Below are positions 35,319 through 44,633 of a DNA stretch of 64,000 bases, piece after piece. This stretch comes from Candidatus Fermentithermobacillaceae bacterium (lineage in GTDB: Bacteria > Bacillota > Sulfobacillia > Fermentithermobacillales > Fermentithermobacillaceae): positions 359,261 through 423,260 of the forward strand of contig JAGPNE010000001.1 of the NCBI GenBank assembly GCA_018052455.1. The letters run 5' to 3'. Numbering within the stretch: position 1 is the stretch's first letter; each line of letters starts with the position of its first letter. The position numbers were made by a program, and so were the translations under genes. The notes beneath the pieces were generated by a model. The model ran no database searches. It was not told where the DNA came from and saw only the letters and a list, made by a program, of their open reading frames with translations.

Positions 35319-37172
35319 ATGAAAGCGATTAAAAAAATGCTTCCTGTTTTGCTTGTCGCTCTAATGCTCTTTGCAGGATGCACGAAACCTACCGAAACGA
35401 CACCCGTGGTTAAAGAGTCAGAAGACTACTACAGCGTCTATTCGGGTGAACTAACCACCATCAACTATCTCACTACTTCTAGCACTGCTGAATTCGAGAT
35501 AGCTGCAAATACCGTGGACTGTCTCGTGGAATACGACAATCTGGGTATTGTAAGACCGGCCATGGCTACTGAGTGGACAGTGTCCGATGACGGTCTGGTG
35601 TGGACTTTCAAACTTAGAGAAGGTCAGAAATGGTACACATACGATGCTAAGGAATACGCAGAGGTAACAGCCCAAGACTGGGTAGATGCTCTTAAGTATT
35701 CCTTCAACCCCGAGAATGCTTCAGCTACAGCAGACATTTCTTACGGTGTTATAAAAAATGGCGAGAAGTATTTCAAGGGCGAGATTGACGATTTTGACGA
35801 GGTCGGCGTAAAAGCTCTAGACAAATATACTTTGGAATATACCTTGGAACATCCTGTGCCCTACTTCCTGAGCATGCTTACTTATTGTCCATTTATGCCA
35901 GCTAACGGCCAGTTCTTAGAAGAAGTAGGCGATAAGTTCGGCACGGATAACGAGTACCTCCTCTATAACGGGGCATATCTATTCTCAGTTTGGGAACCCC
36001 AAGAGATACAGGAACTCGTAAAGAACGAAAATTACTGGGATGCCGACAAAGTTTACATTAAGAAGATAACCTCCAAGTACAACAAAGAGGCTTCTACATT
36101 GGCTCCAGAAATGTTCTTGAGAGGCGAAATCAGCGGTTGTTCTATACCGACAGACCTTCTTGACGATTGGATGAATGATCCCGAAAAGAGCAAGATGGTT
36201 CGACCGGCTTCTACAAGTTTCTACACTTATTTCTATGCCTTCAACTTCGATCCGAGAAGCGTTCCAGAAGAATATGAACCCGAGAACTGGAAAAAGGCAG
36301 TTAACAACATCAACTTCAGAAAAACCCTGTTCCACGGCCTAGATCGAAAGGCGGCCGTACTCACCCTAGATCCTTATACGCCTGAAAGAATGCTGAACAA
36401 TACTATCGTTCTCAAGAACTTTGCGGCCGCAGGTGGTAAAGACTACACTGAGTTTGACGGTCTTGCCGACATAGTGGCTCGAGAGAGTTTCAATGCAGAA
36501 CTCGCCATCGAATACCGCGACAAAGCAAAGCAGGAGCTCGAAGGAGTTGTGACTTTCCCAATCAAGGTAATGATGCCTTACAACACTTCAGGTACTCAGT
36601 GGACCAACGAGTCTCAAGTTGTTGAGCAGCAGCTCGAGAACCTGCTGGGGGCGGACTTCATCGACATAATTCCTGTTGGATTCCCGCCAAGCGGATTTCT
36701 GAACGCAACCAGGAGAGCAGGTAATTATTGCTTCCAGAACTGCAACTGGGGTCCAGACTATGCAGACCCAGAGACATACACGGATCCCTGGGTGCCAGAT
36801 GGAACATACAACTGGCCTGACAGGGCTCTCGATACTGCTGCATACGAACACTACAAGGGATTAGTAGATGCAGCCAAGGCTGAAGTCCTAGACGTAGAAA
36901 ACCGTTACGACCTGTTTGCACAGGCAGAAGCATATTTGATTGATCAGGCCTGGGTTATCCCCTTCCGTCTTGGCGGCGGCGGTTACGTTGCCACCAAACT
37001 CGAGCCGTTCACCGCGCCTTATGCCCCCTTCGGCATTGCAGACCTTCAGTACAAAGGGCAAGTCGTGTTGAAGGAGCCCATGAGTACAGAAGACTACATG
37101 AAGGCGTACGAGGAATGGGAGCAGGCAAGAAAGGCAGCTCTTGCAGAAGAAGCAGCCAAGTCAGGGAAATAG
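35319..37172 (+). CDS. Peptide ABC transporter substrate-binding lipoprotein
   Basis: A 617-residue extracellular solute-binding protein of family 5 (OppA/DppA type). The N-terminus is a lipoprotein signal: two Lys, a hydrophobic core and an LFAGC lipobox, so the mature protein starts at Cys21 and is anchored to the outer face of the membrane. Family features include PAMATEWTVSDDGLVWTF, LREGQKWYTYDAK, NINFRKTLFHGLDRKA and QAEAYLIDQAWVIPF. The start ATG 35319 has GGAAGG 13 nt upstream; the frame extends further but would put residues before the signal peptide. The C-terminal tail is charged (KAYEEWEQARKAALAEEAA). A hairpin separates it from the permease genes, which usually allows more binding protein than permease. 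Confidence 0.94.
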   Translation: MKAIKKMLPVLLVALMLFAGCTKPTETTPVVKESEDYYSVYSGELTTINYLTTSSTAEFEIAANTVDCLVEYDNLGIVRPAMATEWTVSDDGLVWTFKLREGQKWYTYDAKEYAEVTAQDWVDALKYSFNPENASATADISYGVIKNGEKYFKGEIDDFDEVGVKALDKYTLEYTLEHPVPYFLSMLTYCPFMPANGQFLEEVGDKFGTDNEYLLYNGAYLFSVWEPQEIQELVKNENYWDADKVYIKKITSKYNKEASTLAPEMFLRGEISGCSIPTDLLDDWMNDPEKSKMVRPASTSFYTYFYAFNFDPRSVPEEYEPENWKKAVNNINFRKTLFHGLDRKAAVLTLDPYTPERMLNNTIVLKNFAAAGGKDYTEFDGLADIVARESFNAELAIEYRDKAKQELEGVVTFPIKVMMPYNTSGTQWTNESQVVEQQLENLLGADFIDIIPVGFPPSGFLNATRRAGNYCFQNCNWGPDYADPETYTDPWVPDGTYNWPDRALDTAAYEHYKGLVDAAKAEVLDVENRYDLFAQAEAYLIDQAWVIPFRLGGGGYVATKLEPFTAPYAPFGIADLQYKGQVVLKEPMSTEDYMKAYEEWEQARKAALAEEAAKSGK

Positions 37173-37231
37173 TATCCGTAGTTGATCGTTCATTGTAATC
37201 AATTGGATGGTTGTTGGTAGAAAAGTAATGC

Positions 37232-37273
37232 TACCAGAAGAAAAGACCGCCCTGGCAGTCTTTTCTTCTGGTA
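37232..37273 (+). terminator. Intra-operon hairpin between binding protein and permease genes
   Basis: Perfect 16-bp inverted repeat, 37232-37247 with 37258-37273, 10-nt loop. The right arm itself is T-rich (GTCTTTTCTTCTG), and the sequence after it continues TATAGGGTATAC. It probably stops part of the transcripts or protects the 3' end of the upstream message. Confidence 0.65.
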
Positions 37274-37325
37274 TAGGGTATACTAGAAGTGAATAGATTG
37301 GGAACCTGGAAGAAGGTATCACGCG

Positions 37326-38270
37326 ATGTTGAAATACAGTATTAGAAGGATCCTCCAGTCGCTCGTAACAGTGTTCATAGTCATAACCGTAGTTTTCCTC
37401 TTGATGAGGCTGCTACCTGTCGAAGGCTACTTCACTGAGAGAGTAGATAAATTGACCCCAGAGCAACAAGAAGCGATCCTTAGAAAGTTCGGACTTCTCG
37501 ATCCGTGGTATATACAGTTGAAGAACTTTTACGCATCTCTGCTCAAGGGAGATCTTGGCAATTCAATTATTTACAGGCCAAACGTGCCGGTTGTTGATGT
37601 CCTCAGACCAAAGATTCCATACTCCTTCGGGTTTGGTATAGCATCTTTGGTCTTGTCACTTGTCGTAGGACTCGCAATGGGAGTTCATATGGCCAAAGAG
37701 AAGGGCAGGTTCTGGGACAAAGTATGGACCAGTTTCGTAGTGTTCATAAACGCCGTCCCTGCAGCGGTTTACCTCTTGTTCATTCAGCTTTACCTCACAC
37801 ATATAACCAAACTGCCGATACTGTTTTCCAAGGACAGTTTTGTAAGCTGTATATTGCCTACGATCTCAATGTCTTTAGGTGGCGCGGCCGGGTACGCTAT
37901 GTGGATGAGAAGATATATGGTTGATGAGCTCAACAAGGATTACATTAAGCTTGCCAGAGCAAAGGGAATGCCAAACAAAGATATCATGGTAAGGCACGTT
38001 ATGCGAAACGCGTTTGTTCCCATGGCACAATACCTACCTTCCTCGGTGCTTTTTACAATTTCGGGTTCAATATACATCGAATCTTTGTATTCCATACCTG
38101 GCATGGGCGGTCTTTTAGTAGACGTCATACAACGACAGGATAACACCTTAGTCCAAGCGCTGGTTCTGATATATTCGGTCCTCGGAATCTTCGGTCTTTT
38201 CCTTGGAGATATCCTCATGGCCGTGTTCGATCCACGTATTAGACTTGAGAAAGAAGGAGGGGCTAGGTAA
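37326..38270 (+). CDS. dppB: Dipeptide/oligopeptide ABC transporter permease
   Basis: A 314-residue membrane protein of the DppB/OppB type: an N-terminal helix, a periplasm-facing region containing LDPWYIQLKNFYASLLKGDLGNSI (a family hallmark), then five helices. The EAA loop that contacts the ATPases reads DYIKLARAKGMPNKDIMVRHVMRNA. GAAGAAGG precedes the ATG. The stop overlaps the next ATG by one base (TAATG). The peptide specificity cannot be read from the sequence; the dpp symbol marks family only. Confidence 0.94.
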   Translation: MLKYSIRRILQSLVTVFIVITVVFLLMRLLPVEGYFTERVDKLTPEQQEAILRKFGLLDPWYIQLKNFYASLLKGDLGNSIIYRPNVPVVDVLRPKIPYSFGFGIASLVLSLVVGLAMGVHMAKEKGRFWDKVWTSFVVFINAVPAAVYLLFIQLYLTHITKLPILFSKDSFVSCILPTISMSLGGAAGYAMWMRRYMVDELNKDYIKLARAKGMPNKDIMVRHVMRNAFVPMAQYLPSSVLFTISGSIYIESLYSIPGMGGLLVDVIQRQDNTLVQALVLIYSVLGIFGLFLGDILMAVFDPRIRLEKEGGAR

Positions 38271-39241
38271 TGACAACACGTAAAGAACAACATGCTATCA
38301 CCGCGATCGAAGATGATTCGCTCTTTACCTTTGCCCATTATGATCCAGAAGCTGCAGAAAGAACAGGTTATTCAGATTACTCCTATTGGGGATCTACCAT
38401 CAGGATTTTCCTCAAGAACAAGACAGCAGTGTTCCTGCTTATCCTTATGGCATCACTTGTTCTGTTCACGATCATCCAACCCTACCTCCCCAACCAGAAA
38501 GACCCAAACAAGATCCATATCGATCCCGAAACGGGCTACCAGCTCAGGAACCATTCACCCGATGGAGAATTCTGGTTCGGCACAAACGTAATAGGACAAG
38601 ATCTGTGGGCTAGGATTTGGAGCGGCACGCGAACTTCACTGCTAATAGCCATACTTGTCGGAATATGGGAGGTTGTGTTTGGAATCTTCATAGGAGCAGT
38701 CTGGGGTTACGTCAGACAGCTTGATGCTCTGATAACGGAGATATATAACGTTATCAACAATATTCCAAATACCATTCTCCTCATGCTATTGGCGTACATT
38801 ATGAGGCCGAGTTTCAAAACGATGGTAATTGCTATGTGCCTGACCGGATGGTTAGGTATGGCACGTTTCGTAAGAAACCAGATCGTTATAATAAGGGATA
38901 GAGAGTATAACCTCGCCTCGCGCTGTCTGGGCACTCCTACCCACCGCATCATCATCAAGAATGTCCTGCCGTACCTCGTATCGGTTATAGTAATGCGAAT
39001 AGCCTTGTCCATTCCTGGTACTATCGGTTGGGAAGTATTTCTGACGTACATCGGTCTAGGGCTGCCCTTGGAAACTCCGTCGCTGGGTAACCTTCTAAAC
39101 GAAGGACGGAGGGTAATGATGTCAAGTTCTCTCAGATACCAGCTGCTATTTCCGGCAGCGGTACTGTCGATCATAACGGTCTCATTTTACGTGCTGGGGA
39201 ATGCTTTCGCTGACGCCGCGGATCCCCGTAACCACTACTAA
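38270..39241 (+). CDS. dppC: Dipeptide/oligopeptide ABC transporter permease
   Basis: A 323-residue DppC/OppC-type permease. After a cytoplasmic N-terminal stretch it has the first helix (TAVFLLILMASLVLFTII), an extracytoplasmic segment with the family's FWFGTNVIGQDLWARIWSGTRTSLLIA pattern, and further helices. Its EAA loop is NLASRCLGTPTHRIIIKNVLP. Translation is coupled to dppB by the TAATG overlap, and dppD begins 13 nt after its stop. Confidence 0.94.
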   Translation: MTTRKEQHAITAIEDDSLFTFAHYDPEAAERTGYSDYSYWGSTIRIFLKNKTAVFLLILMASLVLFTIIQPYLPNQKDPNKIHIDPETGYQLRNHSPDGEFWFGTNVIGQDLWARIWSGTRTSLLIAILVGIWEVVFGIFIGAVWGYVRQLDALITEIYNVINNIPNTILLMLLAYIMRPSFKTMVIAMCLTGWLGMARFVRNQIVIIRDREYNLASRCLGTPTHRIIIKNVLPYLVSVIVMRIALSIPGTIGWEVFLTYIGLGLPLETPSLGNLLNEGRRVMMSSSLRYQLLFPAAVLSIITVSFYVLGNAFADAADPRNHY

Positions 39242-39254
39242 GGGGGGCGGAATG

Positions 39255-40295
39255 ATGAAGGAACCAATTCTCTCAATAAGAGACCTAGTCGTAAAGTTCA
39301 ATTTGCGCGGGCAGATTCTAACAGCCATTCGAGGCGCCTCGCTAGACTTGTACCAGGGTGAGACCTTAGCAATCGTAGGCGAATCTGGTGCAGGAAAGAG
39401 TGTGCTTACTAAGACGTGGAACGGCATGCTTGATCCCAATGGTTGGGTTGAGTCAGGCTCCATAATGTTTGAGGGCGAGGACCTGGCCAAGTTCACTACA
39501 GAAGATCAATGGCTGACGGTTCGAGGGAAGAAGATAGCCATGGTCTTTCAAGACCCCATGACTGCCCTTAACCCGCTCAAGACTGTAGGAAAGCAAATTC
39601 AAGAGACTCTGGAACTCCATCAAGACATAAGGGGCGAAGCCGCAAAAGAAAGAACCATAGGGATCTTATCGCAGGTCGGCATAAGCGAACCCGAAATGCG
39701 CTACAGTCAATACCCTCACGAGTTTTCCGGGGGAATGCGCCAGCGCGTAGTAATTGCAATCACCGTTGCCTGCAATCCTAGGATCCTTATATGCGACGAA
39801 CCTACAACTGCCCTTGACGTTACCATCCAAGCTCAGATACTAGAGCTCATAAGGGAACTGCAAGCAGAGCTTGGAACGACGTTGGTATATATAACCCATG
39901 ACCTTGGGGTTGTAGCAAATGTTGCAGATAGAGTTGCCGTTATGTATGCCGGAGAGATCATAGAATACGGAACTGTCGAAGAGATTTTCTACGATCCCAG
40001 GCACCCGTACACTTGGGCGCTCCTATCTTCCCTGCCTCAGTTGGGTATCAAGGGAGAACCTTTGTATTCGATTAAAGGAACTCCGCCTAACCTTTTCAAT
40101 GAAATAGAAGGAGACGCATTTGCACCCCGAAATCCTCATGCACTGAAGATCGACTTTGTGAAGCAGCCTCCTTTCTTCCAAGTTAGCCCGACACATTTTG
40201 CTAAGACGTGGCTCCTGGATCCACGAGCGCCCAAAGTGGAACCGCCGCCGATTGTACAAGCCATGCAAAGCAAGTACAAGGAGTATGCCATATGA
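39255..40295 (+). CDS. dppD: Dipeptide/oligopeptide ABC transporter ATP-binding protein
   Basis: A 346-residue ATPase of the DppD/OppD type. Walker A is GESGAGKS, the signature motif FSGGMRQRV, Walker [13 protein letters not shown], and the H-loop YITHDLGVV. The C-terminal [14 protein letters not shown] region is the oligopeptide-transporter extension, which carries Cys residues for an Fe-S cluster in some members; here those Cys are not evident. Two adjacent ATG codons follow GGGGGGCGG; the second, 39255, has the better spacing. It pairs with DppF as a heterodimer. Confidence 0.94.
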   Translation: MKEPILSIRDLVVKFNLRGQILTAIRGASLDLYQGETLAIVGESGAGKSVLTKTWNGMLDPNGWVESGSIMFEGEDLAKFTTEDQWLTVRGKKIAMVFQDPMTALNPLKTVGKQIQETLELHQDIRGEAAKERTIGILSQVGISEPEMRYSQYPHEFSGGMRQRVVIAITVACNPRILICDEPTTALDVTIQAQILELIRELQAELGTTLVYITHDLGVVANVADRVAVMYAGEIIEYGTVEEIFYDPRHPYTWALLSSLPQLGIKGEPLYSIKGTPPNLFNEIEGDAFAPRNPHALKIDFVKQPPFFQVSPTHFAKTWLLDPRAPKVEPPPIVQAMQSKYKEYAI

Positions 40296-41269
40296 GAGAT
40301 GAAAACAAAGACGTTCTAATTGAATTCAACAATGTGCGGGTCCAGTTCAAAGGAAAAGGGAAGAAACCTTTTGTAGCGGTAAAAGACGTTTCTTTCCAGA
40401 TCTACAAGGGAGAGACCTTTGGACTGGTTGGAGAAACAGGCTCCGGGAAGACAACTATCGGAAGGGCAATCGTCCGAATAAACCAAACAGCCACAGGAGA
40501 CATTCTGTTTAAGGGCCGAAAGATAAACGGTGTGATTTCCAAGGAACTAGACCGAGAAGTAACCCGAAAAATACAGATGATATTCCAAGATCCTATGGCT
40601 TCCCTTAACGAACGTTCAAAAGTTGACTACATCGTCTCCGAAGGCCTTTATAATATCAACGGGTTTACAGACGAAGAGGATCGAAAGCGGAAAGTTGAAA
40701 AAGCACTTCTTGAGGTTGGCCTTCTCCCAGAATTCGCATCTCGGTTTCCCCACGAGTTTTCGGGTGGCCAGAGGCAAAGAATCGGCATAGCACGGGCTCT
40801 TATCATGGAACCAGAATTTGTTATTGCTGATGAGCCAATATCTTCCCTTGACGTATCGATTAGGGCACAGATCTTGAATCTTCTGTCAGACCTCCAGAAA
40901 ACCAAGGGACTGACATATCTATTCATCTCCCACGATCTCTCTGTAGTACGTTTTATTGCAGATCGCGTAGCAGTCATACACAAAGGGCAGATCGTTGAGC
41001 TAGCCGAAACCGAAAAATTGTTTAACTCCCCGCTTCATCCGTATACACGCGCTCTTCTGTCTGCGATCCCAGTTCCTGATCCGAGGATTGAAAAAAAGAA
41101 GCAAATACTAGTCTATGATCCAAGTTGCCACGACTACTCGGTCGATAAACCCATGTGGATAGAAATCGACAAGGATCACTTTGTCTTGGGCAACAAAGCA
41201 GAGATCGAGCAGTACAGAGAAATGCTGGAAAACCCAGTCGCAATGCATAACACTTATGCAATGCTTTGA
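40292..41269 (+). CDS. dppF: Dipeptide/oligopeptide ABC transporter ATP-binding protein
   Basis: A 325-residue ATPase, DppF/OppF type. Walker A is GETGSGKT, the signature [10 protein letters not shown], Walker [13 protein letters not shown], and the H-loop FISHDLSVV. Its ATG overlaps the dppD stop by four bases (ATGA). The site CAAGGAG lies ahead. The C-terminal extension [19 protein letters not shown] is typical. It is the last gene of the operon, followed 22 nt later by a strong hairpin. Confidence 0.94.
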   Translation: MRDENKDVLIEFNNVRVQFKGKGKKPFVAVKDVSFQIYKGETFGLVGETGSGKTTIGRAIVRINQTATGDILFKGRKINGVISKELDREVTRKIQMIFQDPMASLNERSKVDYIVSEGLYNINGFTDEEDRKRKVEKALLEVGLLPEFASRFPHEFSGGQRQRIGIARALIMEPEFVIADEPISSLDVSIRAQILNLLSDLQKTKGLTYLFISHDLSVVRFIADRVAVIHKGQIVELAETEKLFNSPLHPYTRALLSAIPVPDPRIEKKKQILVYDPSCHDYSVDKPMWIEIDKDHFVLGNKAEIEQYREMLENPVAMHNTYAML

Positions 41270-41291
41270 CAGTGCTTCAATAAATGACATA

Positions 41292-41326
41292 AAGGAGTGC
41301 CGCGTAACCGGCACTCCTTGTTTCTT
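41292..41326. terminator. Terminator between dppF and the convergent nagA operon
   Basis: Perfect 10-bp stem AAGGAGTGCC (41292-41301) / GGCACTCCTT (41310-41319), 8-nt loop, then GTTTCTTCTCT. The genes converge here, so it may serve both. Confidence 0.85.
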
Positions 41327-41351
41327 CTCTGAATACTTTGCAACCTAGTTT

Positions 41352-41837
41352 CTAGAAAAACCTTGTTCCTATCCCGAGCCAATGATAAAAGACCGTTGCC
41401 AACAATGCAAGCTGGCACGCAGACCACAATAGTATTTTGATTGTTCTTTGTGCAGCATCTAGTGAAAACTCTCTCCGCCTCTTCTCAGCTTGCCAGATAG
41501 CTTTGGGGTCTTGAGTCCTAAAAACAAGCCCATTCTCATCGCGAACGTGCAACAACTCCTCCCCCGACGATTTGTCTTCTGGGAGATCTCGAGCAAGGTC
41601 CGGTTCATTATGGCCAAGTGCTTCCACAGGCTTTTTCCTCGAGCCGGTCCTCGGTAGAAAAGCCGTTTGCCTCAGATGAATGAACCATGCTATTGATACA
41701 TACAAAACCATGAACAGGGGAATCAGTTGCGATACATAGTATATATTCCTAAATCCCCATTTCGCCAAAGCAAAAGAGACTAAGACTGCGAACCCTGTAG
41801 GCAATAATCCATATACAGCCAGATCCACTTGACTCAC
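41352..41837 (-). CDS. Hypothetical membrane protein (three helices)
   Basis: I do not recognise this protein. It has about 161 residues: two N-terminal hydrophobic segments (about 6-25 and 36-55), a polar middle region of about 80 residues with many charges (including RKKP, PEDKSSGEE), and one C-terminal hydrophobic segment (about 135-155). The AAAGGA site favours GTG 41837; a TTG at 41843 would overlap it. It is the last gene of an apparent operon with MFS and nagA, 10-15 nt after nagA, so it may assist amino-sugar uptake or be a small membrane factor. Confidence 0.7.
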   Translation of the reverse strand: MSQVDLAVYGLLPTGFAVLVSFALAKWGFRNIYYVSQLIPLFMVLYVSIAWFIHLRQTAFLPRTGSRKKPVEALGHNEPDLARDLPEDKSSGEELLHVRDENGLVFRTQDPKAIWQAEKRRREFSLDAAQRTIKILLWSACQLALLATVFYHWLGIGTRFF

Positions 41838-41852
41838 TACCAATCCTTTTAC

Positions 41853-43079
41853 TCAACGGTGGTCTCGACACTCGACGTTACTGTTGTAAGAACCGCATAC
41901 AACGTTCCCTCGAACTACGCTCAATACTACTTCGTCATTATCATCTAGGACAACCAGATCTGCATCTTTGCCAGGCGATAGAGTCCCTTTTCGATCAAAC
42001 ACGTTAGCTACTAATGATGGATTCACCGTTGCCATGGGAATCACCCGTTCAAGAGGCTCTCCAGTCCATCTCATAACGTTTTTGACACACCTAAGCAGCG
42101 TGGTTGTGCTTCCAGCCAGAGTTCCATCGCTAAGAAATGCTCTACCTATTTCATCTATAATGATATCACTGCCCAGTGAATTGTATAACCCCGGACTCAA
42201 TCCTGCAGGAGCGATGGCATCACTTACAAGATACGTCCTCCCCGTTCCTTTCGCCGCTAACAAAGCTAATATAGCACCAGGATGCACATGGATCCCGTCA
42301 CACAGTACCTCAGCCCATATGCGTCTATTTGACAAGACGGCTCCTACGATGCCAGGGTCTCTATGATGAAAACTCCTCATCGCATTGTAGGTATGATTTC
42401 CAACACTAACTCCCCACGATATTGCCTCGAGAGTTTCTTCGTACGTGGCCATGCTGTGCCCAGCCGCAACGGTCACTCCTTGCCGAGACAAAAAGGCAAT
42501 CACCTCTCTCGCGGAGGGAAGTTCAGGAGCTATGGTAACATGGTTCAATGTGCCTTCGCTCAGTTCGAACCACTTAATCATGAGATCTAAAGAAGGCTCC
42601 AACAAGTAATCTAGGCGCATCGCCCCCTTCTTTTGAGGGTTTAAAAAGGGCCCTTCAAGATGCAAGCCCAAGATATCAGCTCCCTCACTTGACTTGTCTA
42701 ACGCGATCGCCTTTACGCTTCTTATGACTTCCTCAGTGCGATCTAACGGCATAGCGCCAAGAGTGGGCAAGAAAGAAGTTGTTCCCTCGCTAGCTAGCCT
42801 GGAAGCCATAGACAAGACTGCGTCTGTATCTGCCGAAGCCACATCATAGCCCATATAGCCGTGTACGTGAAGATCTACAAGGCCGGGAATCACCTTGTAC
42901 TCGGCTAGATCCATAAATACTGCTCCTTCTACCGCCTCCGGTTCTTTACGTCCGATGTCTAGGATCTTACCTTCCGAGATCCTAATGTAGCCATCAAATG
43001 GTGCTTCATCGCCTGTGTATATCTCTCGGCACCTATAAATGTAACTTGTGCGATCCGGATAAAGGGAATCTTGCTTCAA
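41853..43079 (-). CDS. nagA: N-acetylglucosamine-6-phosphate deacetylase
   Basis: Removes acetate from GlcNAc-6-P to give glucosamine-6-P, the substrate of NagB encoded at 6.6-7.3 kb. Metal and active-site motifs: LVDLHVHGYMGYD, LHLEGPFLNPQKKGA (metal-binding Glu), VAAGHSMATYEE, GNHTYNAMRSFHHRDPGIVG and YLVSDAIAPAG with the catalytic Asp. About 408 residues. The start is uncertain: TTG 43079 follows GGGTGGTG with fair spacing and is preferred; a TTG at 43097 is also in frame. It sits between an MFS transporter upstream and a small membrane protein downstream in a three-gene operon. Confidence 0.95.
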   Translation of the reverse strand: MKQDSLYPDRTSYIYRCREIYTGDEAPFDGYIRISEGKILDIGRKEPEAVEGAVFMDLAEYKVIPGLVDLHVHGYMGYDVASADTDAVLSMASRLASEGTTSFLPTLGAMPLDRTEEVIRSVKAIALDKSSEGADILGLHLEGPFLNPQKKGAMRLDYLLEPSLDLMIKWFELSEGTLNHVTIAPELPSAREVIAFLSRQGVTVAAGHSMATYEETLEAISWGVSVGNHTYNAMRSFHHRDPGIVGAVLSNRRIWAEVLCDGIHVHPGAILALLAAKGTGRTYLVSDAIAPAGLSPGLYNSLGSDIIIDEIGRAFLSDGTLAGSTTTLLRCVKNVMRWTGEPLERVIPMATVNPSLVANVFDRKGTLSPGKDADLVVLDDNDEVVLSVVRGNVVCGSYNSNVECRDHR

Positions 43080-43106
43080 TCTCGATACACCACCCAAAGA
43101 ATTCGT

Positions 43107-44396
43107 CTAGTCCGAATGTGCGTCTGTTCGTACGAGTTCCTCCTTTTTTCCCCTCATTTCGTCTGACAGAAGATAAGCTGCAAGAAGAAGGCCCACAACA
43201 CGGATGCCAACGGTCAAATCCAACGTAGCTGTCATTCCAAGTAACTTATACAGAGAAACTCCTATAACAGGCCAAATGAACGCAGAAATCCCTAGCGTAA
43301 TATTGTACACAGCAGCATAGGTAGGTCGAGATACGTCTCCGGAAACGTCAAGCAAAGCGTTGAATATCGACAGGTTGAGCCCTGCACCAAAAAAGCCGCC
43401 AAGAGCATTGACTGCTAAGTGTACATATGGAGAACGGGAATGACCATAAAGTAAAGGAAAAAGAATGTGAGCTCCTGACGTTATGAGAAAGACCTTCTGG
43501 TTGCCGTGTTTCTCGCACCACCTTCCCCATTGGGTATATGTGAGAAATGACATGATGCCAGACACAGTCGAGAACATGCCTATCCAGGTGTTTGAAAGGC
43601 CCATTAGTTTCACCCACAAGATAGTCCATAAGGCAGCAGGAATATGGAAACCTATGTGAATAACGGCAGCTGCTCCGATGAACTTCATGAACGCCTTATC
43701 TTTCCAGACAATCCTGAACCGATTAAGTCCGCCTGGATGTTCTTCCTTCTTGGAACTACGCTCAGGGTTCTCCTTAAGGCGGGTTAGATAATACCATGAG
43801 CCCATAACAAATGCGTATCCCGTAAGATACAAAATCACGTAGTTGACCGGCCATGCCAGCGCATCAAGCATTTTACCAGCTATCACTGTTGCCAAAAGAG
43901 ATACTAGAGAAGAAACCATGTTTCTCTCGGCAAAAATCCTAGCTCTAAGAGTCGGCGTGAAAAGTTCGCCCATCATAGCCATCCACGCCACATCGCACAT
44001 AGTGCCAGGAAATCTCATTAGCGTGTAGCATATGATGAAGGTCCATGCCTTTACTCCCGATGGCAATGGAGCTATAGCGAGAAAGGCGAAAATAAGGTAA
44101 AAACTCCTTGCTACTAAAGCAGATTTGAGAGTAGGCTCCAATCTGCTATTGTACTTGTCGATAAGGATCGCGGAAGGTATCTGTGCAAGCAAGTTTGCCA
44201 GAGCCGGTAACGAAGTAAGCAACCCAAGCATGTAATCTGAAGCTCCCAATTGGACTGCAAAGGCACCCCAAAAAGGATTCGTCAACCCTGCCATTACAGA
44301 AAATAAGGCCCCGTCTATGAGACTGTTGATAGCATTTTCTTTTTCTACTGGGTCGGGGATATAATTGCAAAGTCCAAGTCTATTTGTGAGTCTCAA
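43107..44396 (-). CDS. MFS transporter
   Basis: A 429-residue major facilitator with about 12 helices. The first half contains LTNPFWGAFAVQLGASDYMLGLLTSLPALANLLAQIPSAILIDKY, a typical helix 1-2 / loop 2-3 region with a modified motif A. It is the first gene of the operon with nagA, with 10-28 nt between the stop and the nagA start, so uptake or release of an amino sugar or muropeptide is a reasonable guess. The start is TTG 44396, after AAAGGGGACC. The specificity is not readable from sequence. Confidence 0.88.
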   Translation of the reverse strand: MRLTNRLGLCNYIPDPVEKENAINSLIDGALFSVMAGLTNPFWGAFAVQLGASDYMLGLLTSLPALANLLAQIPSAILIDKYNSRLEPTLKSALVARSFYLIFAFLAIAPLPSGVKAWTFIICYTLMRFPGTMCDVAWMAMMGELFTPTLRARIFAERNMVSSLVSLLATVIAGKMLDALAWPVNYVILYLTGYAFVMGSWYYLTRLKENPERSSKKEEHPGGLNRFRIVWKDKAFMKFIGAAAVIHIGFHIPAALWTILWVKLMGLSNTWIGMFSTVSGIMSFLTYTQWGRWCEKHGNQKVFLITSGAHILFPLLYGHSRSPYVHLAVNALGGFFGAGLNLSIFNALLDVSGDVSRPTYAAVYNITLGISAFIWPVIGVSLYKLLGMTATLDLTVGIRVVGLLLAAYLLSDEMRGKKEELVRTDAHSD

Positions 44397-44633
44397 GTTT
44401 TCCGGTCCCCTTTGGCTACATTCGTGTTACTTCTGATTTCGTCAAATACGTCTTTTATCCTGCATCCCTTGCAAGCATTGGTTCATTTCTGCATAGACGC
44501 TGCCCAATACTATCAAACGCAAACGAAGAGCATCGCTCATCATTCTGGTGGTTCATATGGTAAAATAAAGGACATCTAGTGACGTAAAATACCGCTTTCT
44601 GAATTAGACGGCAAGACGAGGGAGGTCGGCTCC

